Shown piece after piece: positions 25,487 through 37,078 of a DNA stretch of 64,000 nt. Position numbers and translations under genes: made by a program. Origin of the DNA: Halisarca cf. caerulea (taxonomy: Eukaryota > Porifera > Demospongiae > Chondrillida > Halisarcidae). The notes beneath the pieces are model-generated. The model saw nothing but the letters and a program-made list of their open reading frames with translations, ran no database searches and had not been told where the DNA came from. The stretch covers positions 12,145,301 to 12,209,300 of the forward strand of contig CAUJGJ010000397.1 of NCBI GenBank assembly GCA_963170055.1, given 5' to 3'. The first letter of the stretch is position 1, and each line of letters opens with the position of its first letter.

Positions 25487-27800
25487 TTGGGAAACACTAT
25501 GCTTTCACATAGGCAGCTAAGTGGCCAAGAAGCAGCCTATCGGTTGTGCCACTTACCATTAAAGGATTCGTCGCGTAAAGTTGTCTTTGTCAACACTGTT
25601 CCTCCCGAAAAGAGAACAAGGATTCTCAAGAATCGGTCCGAGTTACTTGAGCTGGATGACATGGATACAAATCTTTTTCAACCTGGACTATTTGACAGAT
25701 ATGCTGCAAGACCACAGGAAGATGAATTTGAGAAGATGACGTTGGCTCACTTTTCTGTATGGTATGATAGTGTATATAGGGATGACACACCAAAGGGCAG
25801 CAGCAGTGGGCGTCACATTCAGCCTCGATTCCAACTGCAAGGCAATCCAGGATGGATCAAACTTCGTACAAAGCAAGTGTGCCTACGAACACCCATTATG
25901 ACACCACAAAGTCACGGTGACGAGTATTACTATTCACTGTTGCTGTTGTACATTCCGTGGAGACGTGAGAAGGAGGACTTACTTCAAAAGCATGACAGTG
26001 CATTGTCAGCTTTTATTGCTCGTGAAAAGGAGATGAAAGTGGTGAATTGTGAGCACCATACTTTTGCAGAAGAAGTACAAAGAGCAGTGCAGCAATTGCA
26101 AGCAGTTTCTGATGGCGCATACATGGATTTGGTTGCACCAAATGTTCAACATGGTGAACGGGAAGATGCTACTCATGTACCAGAGGAGTTGGAACATGGT
26201 TTACACAACGCTGAAAATTATGTCCAAGATGAACAGGTGGATGTAGATGCTCTTCCTACGGTAGCAGACGACGATAATGCCAATGGAGCCCTCACACGCA
26301 TGCGCCTCACTGATGAGGCCTTCACGGAATTGGTATGCAATTTGAATGCAAAACAAAGAGAAGCATTCGACATGGTAGTACAGTACACTAGCTCGTTACA
26401 CAAATTTCATCTCGGACAGGAGGCATCACAACCAAAACCCATCCACATCTTCATAACTGGTGGTGCAGGGACGGGAAAGTCTTACGTGATTCGTGCCATC
26501 AGAGAACACATCAAGAGGTCAGTGTGAGGGAGTGATGAAGTGCATGGATGCATGGTCATGGCACCAACGGGTGTAGCTGCATTCAATGTGGACAGCCTAA
26601 CAATTCACAGAGCACTTAATCTTCAAGTTGAACATAGAAGGTCTGCCTACCATTTCAAGTTAACGGCTGTAGCACTTCGAGAGCTGAGGATGCTGTGGAG
26701 AGACATACATACCATCATCATTGATGAAATTAGCATGGTATCTTACAAAGTTCTCCAGTCTGTCCACTATCGACTGTGTGAGATATTTGCCAATGATGAC
26801 ATCTTTGGAGGACTGAATGTGATTGCAGTTGGTGACTTTATCAGCTCTCACCTGTCAATGGACACTTTGTGTTTAGTGTGACTAAACTGCAGTCAAAGCG
26901 CCTGGCATCTCACCTTTGGAAGGACTGCTTTAAAATAGTGGAATTAACTGAAAATGTGAGACAACAAAAGGATTCGTCCTTTTCAGACCTGTTGAATCGT
27001 GTTCGAGTAGGAAAGCAAACGGATCAGGATATTAAGTTGCTGGAAAGTCACATGGTGGCAGGAAATAACATTGATCTTTCAAAGCCACCATTTGAAAAGG
27101 CTCTAGGTTGTTCCCTCGTGTTGCAGATTGCAATGCATTTAATGAAGGAGAATTGATGAAACTCTCTTCTACTACTGCAATCTTTGAATTTGAAGCCGAT
27201 CATGTGCTTTTAGAAAACAGAAGATCGACTTATGGGGCAGTCTCGTATGAGAAAGTGACCGAAGAATTAATTCCAGAGGATGACAAGGAATGTGGAGGAC
27301 TACCAAGAAGGCTAAAGATGGCACTAGGAGCTGAAGTCATGCTACGATGTAACATCAAGTGTGGAGATGGACTAGTGAATGGAGCCCAAGGAGTCATTGT
27401 GGGATTCAAGTGGGGTGGAAAACAGAGTACACAGTCCTCGCGTGGAGCCTTACCTGAGATTGTATATGTAAAGTTTCACGATCCAAGAGTTGGACAGTTC
27501 ATCAAAGTCTGCATCCCCAATGGACAACAGGAGGCAGTGGCTATTGAACCCATGTCGGTGCGATTTTATGGACGGCAGGGCACTGTTCTACAGCGGACTC
27601 AGGTACCCTTGATTTTGTGTTGGGCTGCCACGTTACACAAAGTGCAAGGTCTGTCACTTGATTCTGCTGTGTTAGACCTTGGCGAGAAAGGTTTTGAGGC
27701 CGGAATGTCTTATGAGGCATTAAGTCGGGTGAGGACACTAAATGGCATAGCACTGGTGAAATTTGAACCCAAGAAGCTTCATGCCAACAAAAGGGTGGAC
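25487..27800 (+). pseudogene. Helitron PIF1-type helicase region
   Basis: LNAKQREAFDMVVQY precedes Walker A GGAGTGKSYVIR (about 26459-26495). A TGA at 26525-26527 interrupts it. VMAPTGVAAFNVDSLTIHRAL, Walker B IIIDEISMVS (about 26710) and VIAVGDF follow. A frameshift and short loss near 26850-26880 leads to ELTENVRQQKD. After another shift near 27115 the frame carries VMLRCNIKCGDGLVNGAQG, LHKVQGLSLDSAVLDLG and the motif VI block SYEALSRVR (about 27715). A once-functional helicase, now broken. Confidence 0.75.
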
Positions 27801-28199
27801 AAGGAAATGGAGCGTTTGAGAAGTACACAGCATGCCGTTGCCTGTAGTCAGCCAAGTCAAGACAATTCAGAGGTGCTGCCGGTGGATTTGTCACAGTCAC
27901 AGGAGGATGAACCACCCACTTCTCTTCAAGATATAAGTATGACGGAAACAGATTTGGATGACTTTTTGAGGGAAGTTTTGGAGGAAATGAAGAGAGACGT
28001 ACCAGTACTACAATTATCAAGTCAAGAAATTCACACAACATGTACAAAGGAGGTGAAAGAATTTATGCGCAACATTGAGGACATTCTCAGAAGTAAAAAG
28101 AAAGAGTCAATGGAAGAATTAAAAGAATTGATGGAAGCTAACAAGATTGCTATGAAAACTTTAATAAATGAGGTTAACAAACAGGAAAATGATTTTTTC

Positions 28200-28665
28200 A
28201 ATGTGGAAACTCATGTGGTGGACATGTCTGTACAAGAGGAACTTTTGCCCTCATTTACATCACACTATGTTCCAGTGAGGACCACAGGTGATGGGAACTG
28301 TATGTATAATATCATCTCCATTGCACTGCATGGTACAGAAGAATATGCAGCACATCTGAGAGCAATCACTGTGTACAGCTTATTAGAAAATATGGAACAT
28401 ATGTTTGAGGCGATGTGCCTAGTACACAACTATTATTACGTAATGTGGATCGAAATGAAGAAAATATCACAGCAATTACAGAAAGGGAATGGATCAAACT
28501 TTTACAAGAAGCAGCTCAAGACCAATGCTGGGGAAATCATTTCCACTTGCATGCCTTGTGTCTTATGTTAAAGAGGCCAATATACATGTATGGCTATATG
28601 CAACACAGAAGTGTAGGAGAACTTGTCAGAGTGGATGTACACAGTTCATCTGTGGAAATTGAATG
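28200..28665 (+). pseudogene. OTU-like cysteine protease domain of the Helitron
   Basis: The motif TTGDGNCMYNIISIALHG (about 28285-28335) carries the Asp-Gly-x-Cys pattern of OTU proteases. A frameshift near 28420 moves to the frame with EREWIKLLQEAAQDQCWGNHFHL and RPIYMYGYM, where the catalytic His region would lie. The domain is fused downstream of the helicase in the same polyprotein. The shift makes it non-functional as it stands. Confidence 0.7.
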
Positions 28666-28853
28666 ATTGTTTCAACAGAAAGACAGGAGAATGAACAATC
28701 ACATCAAGTACTTGCCTTTGCTTGAAGAATACCCCGCCATCAGAGGCTTTTTTGACTCTTCTCATTTCACAGCATTATTGCCAACTATGTCCACATCTTA
28801 CTTTTTTCACACCCTTTGTATCATTTAGGTCTCACCGGGGCTGTGAAATGTAA

Positions 28854-28916
28854 CAAGCAATTCGAGTTTAAAAAACTCATGGGCTGCCTACGGCCCTGGA
28901 AACTCGAATCGCTTGG
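28854..28916. repeat. Hairpin A beside the Helitron 3' end
   Basis: Inverted arms CAAGCAATTCGAGTTT and AAACTCGAATCGCTTG with internal GGCTGCCTACGGCC. It is nearly identical, in opposite orientation, to 34877-34940, and more distantly similar to 50627-50693. The distribution suggests the terminal hairpin of a repeat family, possibly Helitron-derived. Confidence 0.7.
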
Positions 28917-28920
28917 AAAT

Positions 28921-29063
28921 CGGCGTTATTGACTAAAATAATATTTCGAAGAACTCTTCTGGTCTAAAAGACCCCTCGCTGATAAAATCAGGTGCAAACG
29001 AATGAATTTCACCGAAATATAGCCGAAAGATTTTGTACCGACTTCGCGTCCACCATGTTGTTG

Positions 29064-29117
<54 letters not shown>

Positions 29118-30207
29118 TGACATCGTTCCGGACGTTCCGGACACTTCCGGTGAAAGTAAAAACAATATAGGGCCGCCTTCCAGCAGCCCAAAAATTATTG
29201 TATTGAGGACTGTGTTTATGCACATGTAATTATATTTTGCAATTATTTACAACTTTTACTTTCTTCTCATGTTTCCAAGGGATTTCAAAATTTGATTTGC
29301 TCCTCATATGACTCTTCATAACTGACATCATATAGGGGCCAGAACGTGCATGCCCCCTATATTATTTCATTTTTGAAAGCAGTCAATAAAATCTTCTTTT
29401 TGTAGTTAGAAATAAAATAAAAGCTTTGGTAGTAAATATTAATATAAGAATCAACCATAGGCCAAACTAGAATAATTCTTAGATTCTTAGATACATACAT
29501 AGGTTCTCCCCACGATGACAAAATTGTCATCATATATCACCCAGTATGAAAGGTTATGCATAAGTTTTATGCTACTTTGAATGTAGGAGCACGTATCGCT
29601 GCTACACACGACACCATCCATTCAAAAATAAAAAAATCTGTGGTGGTAATGACTGCTTCCTCGTCAGCGAAGCACTATTGACGACAACATTAATAATTGT
29701 TGAACTGAATCAAAAGCATATGATTGGCATTTAAATGCGCTTTGTCTAAAAAGAAATTCAAACTATTAAATATTAGGAAAGTCCTAATCTTATGCTACTA
29801 TTAAAGTAACAGCATGTTGCTGTTATGCACAAAGCCATCCCTGAATGAATACCTCTTGATGACATTCTTTAGCTTTCATGTTTTGTGAAGCACCTCTTGG
29901 TCAACAATGTAATATTGTTGAATGTGATAGTCTAACCTAAATGAATTAGATAGAAACCAAAACTGAATTTTTATGCAATTAGACTACATTTCCATGCAGA
30001 CTCCAAGTCTGTACAGCTTTTGCAATGCCCCTGCTCAGAGTCCAGTTATTTGGGGCATCATGCAAATGCATTTAGAGTAGTTATTGCCCATATAGATAAG
30101 GTGGTTGAAATTTAGAGTCCATGTTTGAGCAAACACTTGTAATGAGCCAATTGCATTTAATAAGCAATCCTATAGCCTATAAGGGAAGAATATATGTCAT
30201 TGGGGAG
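28921..30207. other. Non-coding spacer with (TA)n at 29068-29117
   Basis: A dinucleotide TA tract sits in the middle of CpG-containing sequence (GTTCCGGACGTTCCGGACACTTCCGG region near 29125-29150). Beyond 29200 it is AT-rich with no supported gene. Confidence 0.6.
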
Positions 30208-30437
30208 TACAGTGGAATCGCGTTAATTCAACTATGGTTTAACTTGAACATCGCGCTAAATCGAACAAAGTTCGAAGTCCCTGGACAAGCGCTATACAAA
30301 AGTATAGAAAGTCTCTCGTCAGTTCGAATGTCAATCGCGTTAACTGGAACATTTTTAGAGGAACATATTATTTTAAAATGTACATTTAACAACAATGAAA
30401 GTAATAGAGAGTAAATAAATCATAGAACCATTGTTTC

Positions 30438-30830
30438 CTACTCCCTTTGTAGCCTTTCAAGGAAAGAACGGGCTCCACTAAAACACAAGTTACAGGGAAC
30501 TTGCATGCCTTTTTTGTCACCAAGATTTATTGCTTGGCCCGTAACAACCACAGTACAGAAATTCCTAGAATCAGCCTGGAGAAAGTAGCTGATTGTCTTC
30601 GCATATCGCCCAAGTCTCCCTTTGAGGAGGTGCCCGACCACGTCATCGTCCAGTAGAACTGCTACTGCAAATTTGTCCAGGGGATTTGTAGTTTCTACCT
30701 TAGTAGCTAAACTCTGCCCAAGATGCGGAGTCCAGAGATCTTTGTATTCGTGATATCCTCTGATATATGATGACAAGAAGAGCGTTTCTGTGATAGTCTC
30801 GCGTTGCACAGACCCGCTTCTCGCCTTCAT
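30438..30830 (-). CDS. HIRAN-like second ORF of the Tigger element, 130 aa
   Basis: The frame reads IRGYHEYKDLWTPHLGQSL, then NPLDKFAVAVLLDDDVVGHL, GRYAKTISYFLQAD, CTVVVTGQAINLG and MQVPCNLCFSGARSFLERL. The order matches the HIRAN fold (a DNA-end-binding module of helicases): an 'NPxDxxAVxV' strand, 'VGHL' and a C-terminal 'VPC' strand. It starts 90 bp from the transposase start and points away, so both are probably expressed from one bidirectional promoter. It is intact, unlike the transposase. Similar stand-alone HIRAN-like ORFs occur near pogo-type elements in cnidarians and sponges; this is from memory. Its role could be binding DNA ends during transposition. Confidence 0.65.
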   Translation of the reverse strand: MKARSGSVQRETITETLFLSSYIRGYHEYKDLWTPHLGQSLATKVETTNPLDKFAVAVLLDDDVVGHLLKGRLGRYAKTISYFLQADSRNFCTVVVTGQAINLGDKKGMQVPCNLCFSGARSFLERLQRE

Positions 30831-30920
30831 TTTTTAATGCTGACACCACGTGTTCCGCGAAAACAGAACGCCTACAGAGATCTCGAAGCCAGCTGTTCAC
30901 TGATTCGATCAAATTCAGCC

Positions 30921-32477
30921 ATGCCCAGAACACAGAAGTCTGTCTCAATTCGTGACAAGTATAACGCTATTATGGACCTTCAGAAAGGGATGAAAAACAA
31001 TGAAGTGGTGGCTAAGTATGGCGTTCCCAAGAACACTGTTTCAACATGGAAGAAAAATTCCGCAAATTCATAGCTGCCAATAACAGCACCTCAACAGCCC
31101 CTAAACGAAGACGGATTCGCGCTGGTCAGCACGAAGACCTTGATACTGCTTTACTGAAATGGTTCCAACACATAAGGGACAGAAATGTACCAATAAATGG
31201 CAAGGTAATCCAAGAAAAGGCTCTTCAGTATGCCAAAGAGTTGGAAATCGAAAATTTCCATGCCTCAGATGGTTGGCTTGATAGATGGAAGAAGCGTATC
31301 TCCATTTCCTTTAAGGTTGTAGCTGGAGAAAGTGCATCTGTCAGTGAAGAAATGGTTGCACCATGGATCGAAACAACCCTCCCCACAATTCTTTCTCAAT
31401 ATAAAGCGGAGGATATCTACAACGTTGACGAATGTGGTTTATTTTACCAAGCTCTTCCAAATCGTACACTGCATCTTTCAAAGGAAAATTGCCATGGAGG
31501 CAAGTAAAGCAAAGTGAGGATCACTGTTCTCTGTGGTGTCAATGCAGTAGGAGATGAGCTGCCTTTTGTTTGTCATTGGGAAATCTAAGCAGCCGAGATG
31601 CTTCAAGGGAGTCAAGAATTTGCCATGTCGTTATCGTCATCAGAATTAGTCATGGATGGATGCAGAGTTGTTTACTGAATGGCTTCAAGAGTTTGATCAA
31701 ACTGTTTCTGCTGATGGAAGAAAGGTGGCACTCCTTGTAGATAACTGCCCAGCCCACCCACATGTAGACGGTCTCCAGTCTGTCACCCTTGTATTTTTAC
31801 CACCCAACACAACGTCTAAAACACAGCTGATGGACCAAGGTGTTATCCACACCCTGAAAGCATACTGTAGGACACAATTGGTGCGGAGAGCATTACGAGA
31901 AATTGATGTACAATCCAACAAAAGCACCACAGAAATGTCAAGAATTTCAATCTTAGATGCCATGCTAATGCTAAAAGTTGCATGGAGGCAGGTGAAAGAG
32001 AGCACAATTGCTGCATGTTTTTGTAAAGCTGGAATCAATGAAAGTGCCACCAACCACAGCGATGATAATCCATTTGCTGACCTAAGGGAAGGAATGCAAG
32101 AGCTGCAATCCATCCAGCCAGAATTGGTACCAGCCACAGTAACCCCTGAAGAGTGGGTCAATTCTGATGCTGATGTCGAAACTGGTGTTGCAATTACAGA
32201 TGAGGACATCATCCGAGAATATCAGAGAACTCATGACGCTGATGCCAATAGTGATGAGGACAGCGATGATGATTACGAAGTGCATGATGAACCGCAGCCT
32301 CCACCATCCATCAAAGAAGTTCAGGCCGCTATGGACGTGATGCAGCAGTATTCCCTTTATCTGGAAAGTACTGATGTTGCCATACAAGTAACAAAGGTTT
32401 GCTCATCCATTGATGCAGCAATAGTACAACAGAAGAAACAGGCCCAAATTACTGATTATTTTACTAGTACAGTCTAA
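30921..32477 (+). pseudogene. Tigger/pogo DDE transposase, frameshifted
   Basis: The N-terminal CENP-B-like helix-turn-helix is clear: IRDKYNAIMDLQKGMKNNE and YGVPKNTVSTWKKN. A frameshift near 31060 moves to DTALLKWFQHIRDRNVPINGK (second HTH). The core keeps IYNVDECGLFYQALP (first Asp), LLVDNCPAHPH (second Asp, about 31735) and LPPNTTSKTQLMDQGVI (third Asp, about 31830). Breaks at about 31507 and 31560-31650 and a stop at about 31650 inactivate it. The acidic C-terminal tail ends at 32477. Confidence 0.8.
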
Positions 32478-32639
32478 TAACACATTAACTATCACTGTTA
32501 TGACCTTTAGATTGTGTTGAAACACATATTGTACTAAATTCTTATTGAGTTTCATTACTTTCAATAACTGGAACTCTCAATAACTGGAACTTTTTATGAG
32601 GTCCCCTGGAGGTTCCAGTTAACGAGATTCCACTGTATA

Positions 32640-33409
32640 TATTAGTCATGTCTATACATCCTTAGAACAAAGGCAAATGGCTAATCATTACACATTGAAC
32701 CCCATATACAGATAGTCAGTGCCACCTCAACCTTAAGTTTACATCACTCTGCAAATTGAGTACAACTATAAGAGGTTGGGAATTATGGCACAGTATATCA
32801 CCCTTTACATCCTGTACCGGCATATATTGGTACGCAGTATACATTTCTTCTGGTATTTGCTACCTTCATCTGTATGCAGTACCTTTTCCCAAAGTACCTT
32901 CCTTTGGTACACAACTTCCAGTGCCCTTGATGGTAAACAGTATATTAGTATATAGTCTCACATATTGGGCTATGGACATTCCACAGCTCAATGGAGACTT
33001 GCATAGATCACAGTGATCGTACTATTGACTACTTGTGGCCAATTTTGGATACCTTGTGCACCTTAGCACGGAAAAAAATATTACTATAACATGCTGACTA
33101 TATTGATCTGTTGCAAGATCACATTGTATATTCTATTCTTTATTCTATAGCTACACATTTAAGTGATTCTGGCGGATCACACAATGGTACACCTGTACCA
33201 TTAGATATATAGCATTTTATTGCACCATTTTTATTTTGGATTGGAGGAGTTTTACGACCTCTTGCAGACCCTAGTTAAAATGAATCCAATCCTTTGGGAT
33301 GCAAAGCATGCCTACCTCCTCGTGGTGTATCCTGGGACTACTAATATTATAGTAGTGCAGAATGGCATGCATATTAAATGACATTGAAATTGTCACTGTC
33401 ATATATATA
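32640..33409. other. Non-coding spacer
   Basis: AT-rich sequence between Tigger element 1 and the hairpin-ended element. I see no gene, RNA or clear repeat. Confidence 0.5.
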
Positions 33410-34698
33410 TTATGGAGTACGGTAGTACTCCATATGTAGGATTGACATGGAAAAAACATGGCCGCCATACATTAGCGCAAATTTTGTTTTCGTCTGAAAA
33501 CTAGCGATGCAGTACAGTTAGTAACATTTAAAAGTGATATTGGTACCTTTTGACACACTAGCTATAAGATGAAGTAGTTAAAACCCTTCGTAGGCCAATT
33601 TCTTTAAAGAACTTTGCAATTTTAGATGAAAATGTATGGCTACGCAACACCAGTACCATTTTAAGATTATTCTTATTCTTCTTCTTTTTATTCTTCTCGT
33701 CGTTTTTTCGAACTGGGCTACAGGTCGCCACGAAGGGTCCAGAGGTCTCATCTTTCGCCAGTGAGCTCCGATTGTTAGCGCGAAGTGCCTTTTGTAGGTT
33801 TTGAAGCAATACCTACACTTCTAAAGCGAGAAAAAAATTAATAGGCAAATCCCATACATTCGCCGGATCAGCCATTTTCGGATCGTCGAAATGGCTACGC
33901 GAGACTAGACATACGCGTACATGCACATGCAAGGTCTGCACTTCAATGATCATTGACGTCAGCGCTCTTTTCGTTCGATCATTTGTTTCTAGATGGGTAC
34001 ATTGATATTAGTCAGATAACTGCATAGATTTCTAGTTTGTTTATCTTACAAGATTTGATCGTGTTCCTTCTCAACTGCAGTGGAAACCTATTCAAGCAAC
34101 CGTTTCGCTATAAAAGGAAAAACCGCACGAACAAGGGTGTATAAAAACCATTTAAAAATGGTACAAGGATGTAGGATTGACACAGGATCGTGCAAAAAGC
34201 CATTATCAAAAAAGGATTCTCCAAAAACACTTGGAACAAGGTTAAGTTGCAAAACCGGTACAGGGCTAGGTGGGCAAAGGGCAAGACAGGCATAGGGCTA
34301 GACGAGCATAGGGCTACACATGCATGAGGCTAGATGGGCATAGGGCTAGACAGAGTTTAATTGGACTGAATGTACACTGTGCAAATTCCTACATCCCGCA
34401 GCACATATGTACTGTATAATGTGCTGCACATGCGGGATGTAGGAATTTTCACAGTGTACATTCAGTCCAATTAAACTCTGTCTAGCCCTATGCCCATCTA
34501 GCCTCATGCATGTGTAGCCCTATGCTCGTCTAGCCCTATGCCTGTCTTGCCCTTTGCCCACCTAGCCCTGTACCGGTTTTGCAACTTAACCTTGTTCCAA
34601 GTGTTTTTGGAGAATCCTTTTTTGATAATGGCTTTTTGCACGATCCTGTGTCAATCCTACATCCTTGTACCATTTTTAAATGGTTTTTATACACCCTT
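33410..34698 (-). mobile_element. Hairpin-ended non-autonomous element (copy beta)
   Basis: Inverted relative to copy alpha (6093-7149). It begins with the terminal palindrome GGAGTACGGTAGTACTCC, shares the core through about 34132, and then enters a large palindrome. It has no transposase. Copy beta lacks the 88-bp MITE found in alpha. Confidence 0.75.
34133..34698. repeat. 566-bp inverted repeat (palindrome)
   Basis: Left arm from AAGGGTGTATAAAAACC (34133) and right arm ending GGTTTTTATACACCCTT (34698) are near-perfect complements over about 275 bp each. They meet at a hairpin (GCAAATTCCTACATCCC) centred near 34415. In copy alpha only one arm is present, so beta looks like two elements head to head or an arm duplication. 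Confidence 0.9.
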
Positions 34699-34764
34699 AA
34701 TTAATAAAACTGACTAGATCATGATCCCAATATAATATTATCTGGATTATTTAATTTTAAAACT

Positions 34765-34805
34765 TGACACACACACACACAAACACACACACATACACAC
34801 ACACA
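34765..34805. repeat. (CA)n microsatellite
   Basis: A short, slightly interrupted CA dinucleotide tract. Confidence 0.9.
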
Positions 34806-34876
34806 TTTTATAATTATACACCACTACACAATGCCACGCATTACTCAGGGATCTTTCAATTCTGTGAGGATGATCT

Positions 34877-34940
34877 CCAAGTGATTCGAGTTCCCAGGGC
34901 CGTAGGCGGCCCACGAGTTTTTTTAAACTCGAATCACTTG
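34877..34940. repeat. Hairpin B (inverted relative to hairpin A)
   Basis: Arms CAAGTGATTCGAGTT and AACTCGAATCACTTG enclose GGGCCGTAGGCGGCCC. It is roughly 90 percent identical by eye to the reverse complement of 28854-28916. Confidence 0.75.
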
Positions 34941-34944
34941 CTTT

Positions 34945-35929
34945 TTTCTATTTAATAATCTTAAATTGACTGAAATATGTGTTACATAAGGCACAGTAAG
35001 AACATAAGGTCTACAGAAGAATGAGAGAAATGGCAACAAATCGGCAACAGGTTCATGACTTATCTGTTCACCATCATGACTGGCGATCTAGTGGTAAATT
35101 GCATTAAGTAAGACTATTACAGTCATCACTTAAGAAATTATAATGTCAATGTGAGCAATTTGTTATTTTATCATATAGAACTGAACGAATTAGTCAGAAC
35201 TTTAGATGAGAGATTTGTGAGGCACTCTTCGAAATCTCGCCAATATCATCCGCCATCGAGACCAAAAAGGACTTCAAGTGGAAGCCAGAGGAATCCTCCA
35301 GGTAATGCTCCTGAGTGGACTTTAGTAATGCCCAGTTAACACTCACTAACAATTACAACTTCTTTTGGCATCCATTTTCTTTTTCGTATTGTGAAATAAT
35401 TACAGTATTATAGTTATGATATACTTTTGAATATAAATTCAGTATAACGAATAATATTACCATAAATAGACTTCAGTTGTGGAATGGTTTGCATAAATAT
35501 TCAGATATACCTAAATGTATTCATAGCTATTGTAACACCTAATTGTGTTTGGTTCACAATGGTTTAAATGTGGACCGCAAGTTTCTACTTCGCAGGAAGT
35601 ATGTGTATACTGTTTCTGTGATCCGTGCGTGGGAAACCAGGCCTTCCTCCCAGATTTCATTAGAGGATCAGCCTCTCCAGATCTATAAGCAATGTTGCTA
35701 GAAGATTCCACCTATATAGGAAGGTCTGGTCCTATCTCAGGCAACTTGGGTTGTGGGATTTTCAACCCTACAAGGAGAGAAAGGGGAGGGCAGGACATGG
35801 CAATGCAGCAAGGGACATCATACCTTGGTGCATAAAACAAGTATGTCTATAATAGTACAAGTGAACGAACTGCAGTGTGCACAGACGATCACGTTTGACA
35901 TATTCACAAATGCATGTGTGTATTACAGG
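34945..35929. other. Non-coding or unrecognised spacer
   Basis: A possible exon lies at about 35177-35300 (+), encoding ELNELVRTLDERFV and Ser/Arg/Pro-rich residues, followed by a GTAATG donor-like site. I do not recognise it and cannot link it to other exons. The remainder has no supported gene. Confidence 0.35.
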
Positions 35930-36231
35930 AAATACACACACACACACTCACACACACACGTGCGCATGCGCACACGTATGACATATTCACAAATACACAT
36001 GTATTACAGGAAATACACACACACACACATACACGTGCGCACACGCACACGAGTGATGCATTCACAAAGGCATCCAATCATCATGTATTACAGGAAATAC
36101 ACAAACACATACACACACACACACACACGTGCGCACACGAGTGACTCATTCACAAATACATACAATCATCAAGTATTACAGGAAATACACAAACACACAC
36201 ACACACACACGCACGCACACACACACACATG

Positions 36232-36269
<38 letters not shown>

Positions 36270-36343
36270 TACACATGCGCACACGCACACGAGTGACGCA
36301 TTCACAAATGCATACAATCATCATGTATTACAGGAAATACACA

Positions 36344-36394
<51 letters not shown>

Positions 36395-36412
36395 ACACAC
36401 ACACACATACAT

Positions 36413-36453
<41 letters not shown>

Positions 36454-36475
36454 CACATGCAATCATGTGCACAAG
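35930..36475. repeat. Composite minisatellite of CA tracts and ATTACAGGAAATACAC units
   Basis: The block CACAAATxCAT...TATTACAGGAAATACAC recurs five times (about 35905, 35985, 36060, 36150, 36300). The copies are separated by CA tracts of differing length and GTGCGCACACG-type spacers. Long Thr-His and Cys-Val frames here are artefacts of the repeat. Confidence 0.9.
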
Positions 36476-37078
36476 TTTGCACTGTTTTGCTCACACATGA
36501 GATTCGGCAAAGAGTCCCAAATCCCCCAGCCCTTCCATACACAGACCACAAATGGAGCCCTGATGTGTAGCAAGATTAAACTACATGTCTATACATTTAC
36601 GTAATCATAGCAGTACGTCACTAAATAGATGCATGCATGCCCACCTCTATTCAGCATAGTACTAAATTACATACATTTAAGCGTGTTGAATTTGAATACC
36701 ACAGAGATATAAGACTCCATTCATGATTCGGAATCTCTTGAATCCTACACATACATGTGAATATAATACATGCAGAGTCAAAATAGTGCATGTGATGTTG
36801 GCACAATGTTTGTGCAAAATTAAGCTTACACCAAGGTCATCATCCTCATCATGTACAAGAGGGTTTGGATGGAAAATTTCCGCCAGTGGGTCATCTTATC
36901 CCACATCACTAATTCAGGAAAGATACCAAAGAATTCTAAATGATCGATCAGTACTAATTGAGTTGTTTCTGCATATAAAATAAGACGACACAGCTTACCT
37001 TTGATGAATATCATCATCAATTACCAGTCTACCTTCTGCCAATCCATTCATAAGATGGACCCACCTCCACCACACCTT
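36476..37078. other. Downstream flank of the zinc-ribbon transposase gene
   Basis: Possible additional minus-strand coding continues just below 37079 (WWRWVHLMNGLAEGRLVIDDDIHQ, ending at a GTAAGC donor near 36995). A further possible exon is at about 36970-36830. The real 3' end of the gene is uncertain. Otherwise non-coding. Confidence 0.35.

Larger units (their letters stand above)
23961..28920 (+). mobile_element. Helitron with OTU domain, decayed
   Basis: This rolling-circle element retains a Rep (HUH) nuclease, a PIF1-type helicase and a C-terminal OTU-like cysteine protease domain. Multiple stops and frameshifts run through the interval. Its 5' boundary is masked by the L2-like LINE. 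A hairpin at 28854-28916, about 190 bp past the last codon, may be the 3' terminal structure. OTU domains are known in the Helitron2/Helentron groups. Confidence 0.8.
30210..32635 (+). mobile_element. Tigger/pogo element 1 with two divergent ORFs
   Basis: The ends are CAGTGGAATCGCGTTAA and, on the other strand, CAGTGGAATCTCGTTAA, flanked by TA at 30208-30209 and 32636-32637. The 2426-bp element encodes a decayed DDE transposase on the plus strand and a HIRAN-like protein on the minus strand, from a roughly 90-bp divergent promoter region. Confidence 0.85.

Noticed and set aside
31697..32387. Minus-strand open frames inside Tigger element 1
   Set aside because: Antisense shadows of the transposase; only the upstream HIRAN-like frame at 30438-30830 has independent motif support.
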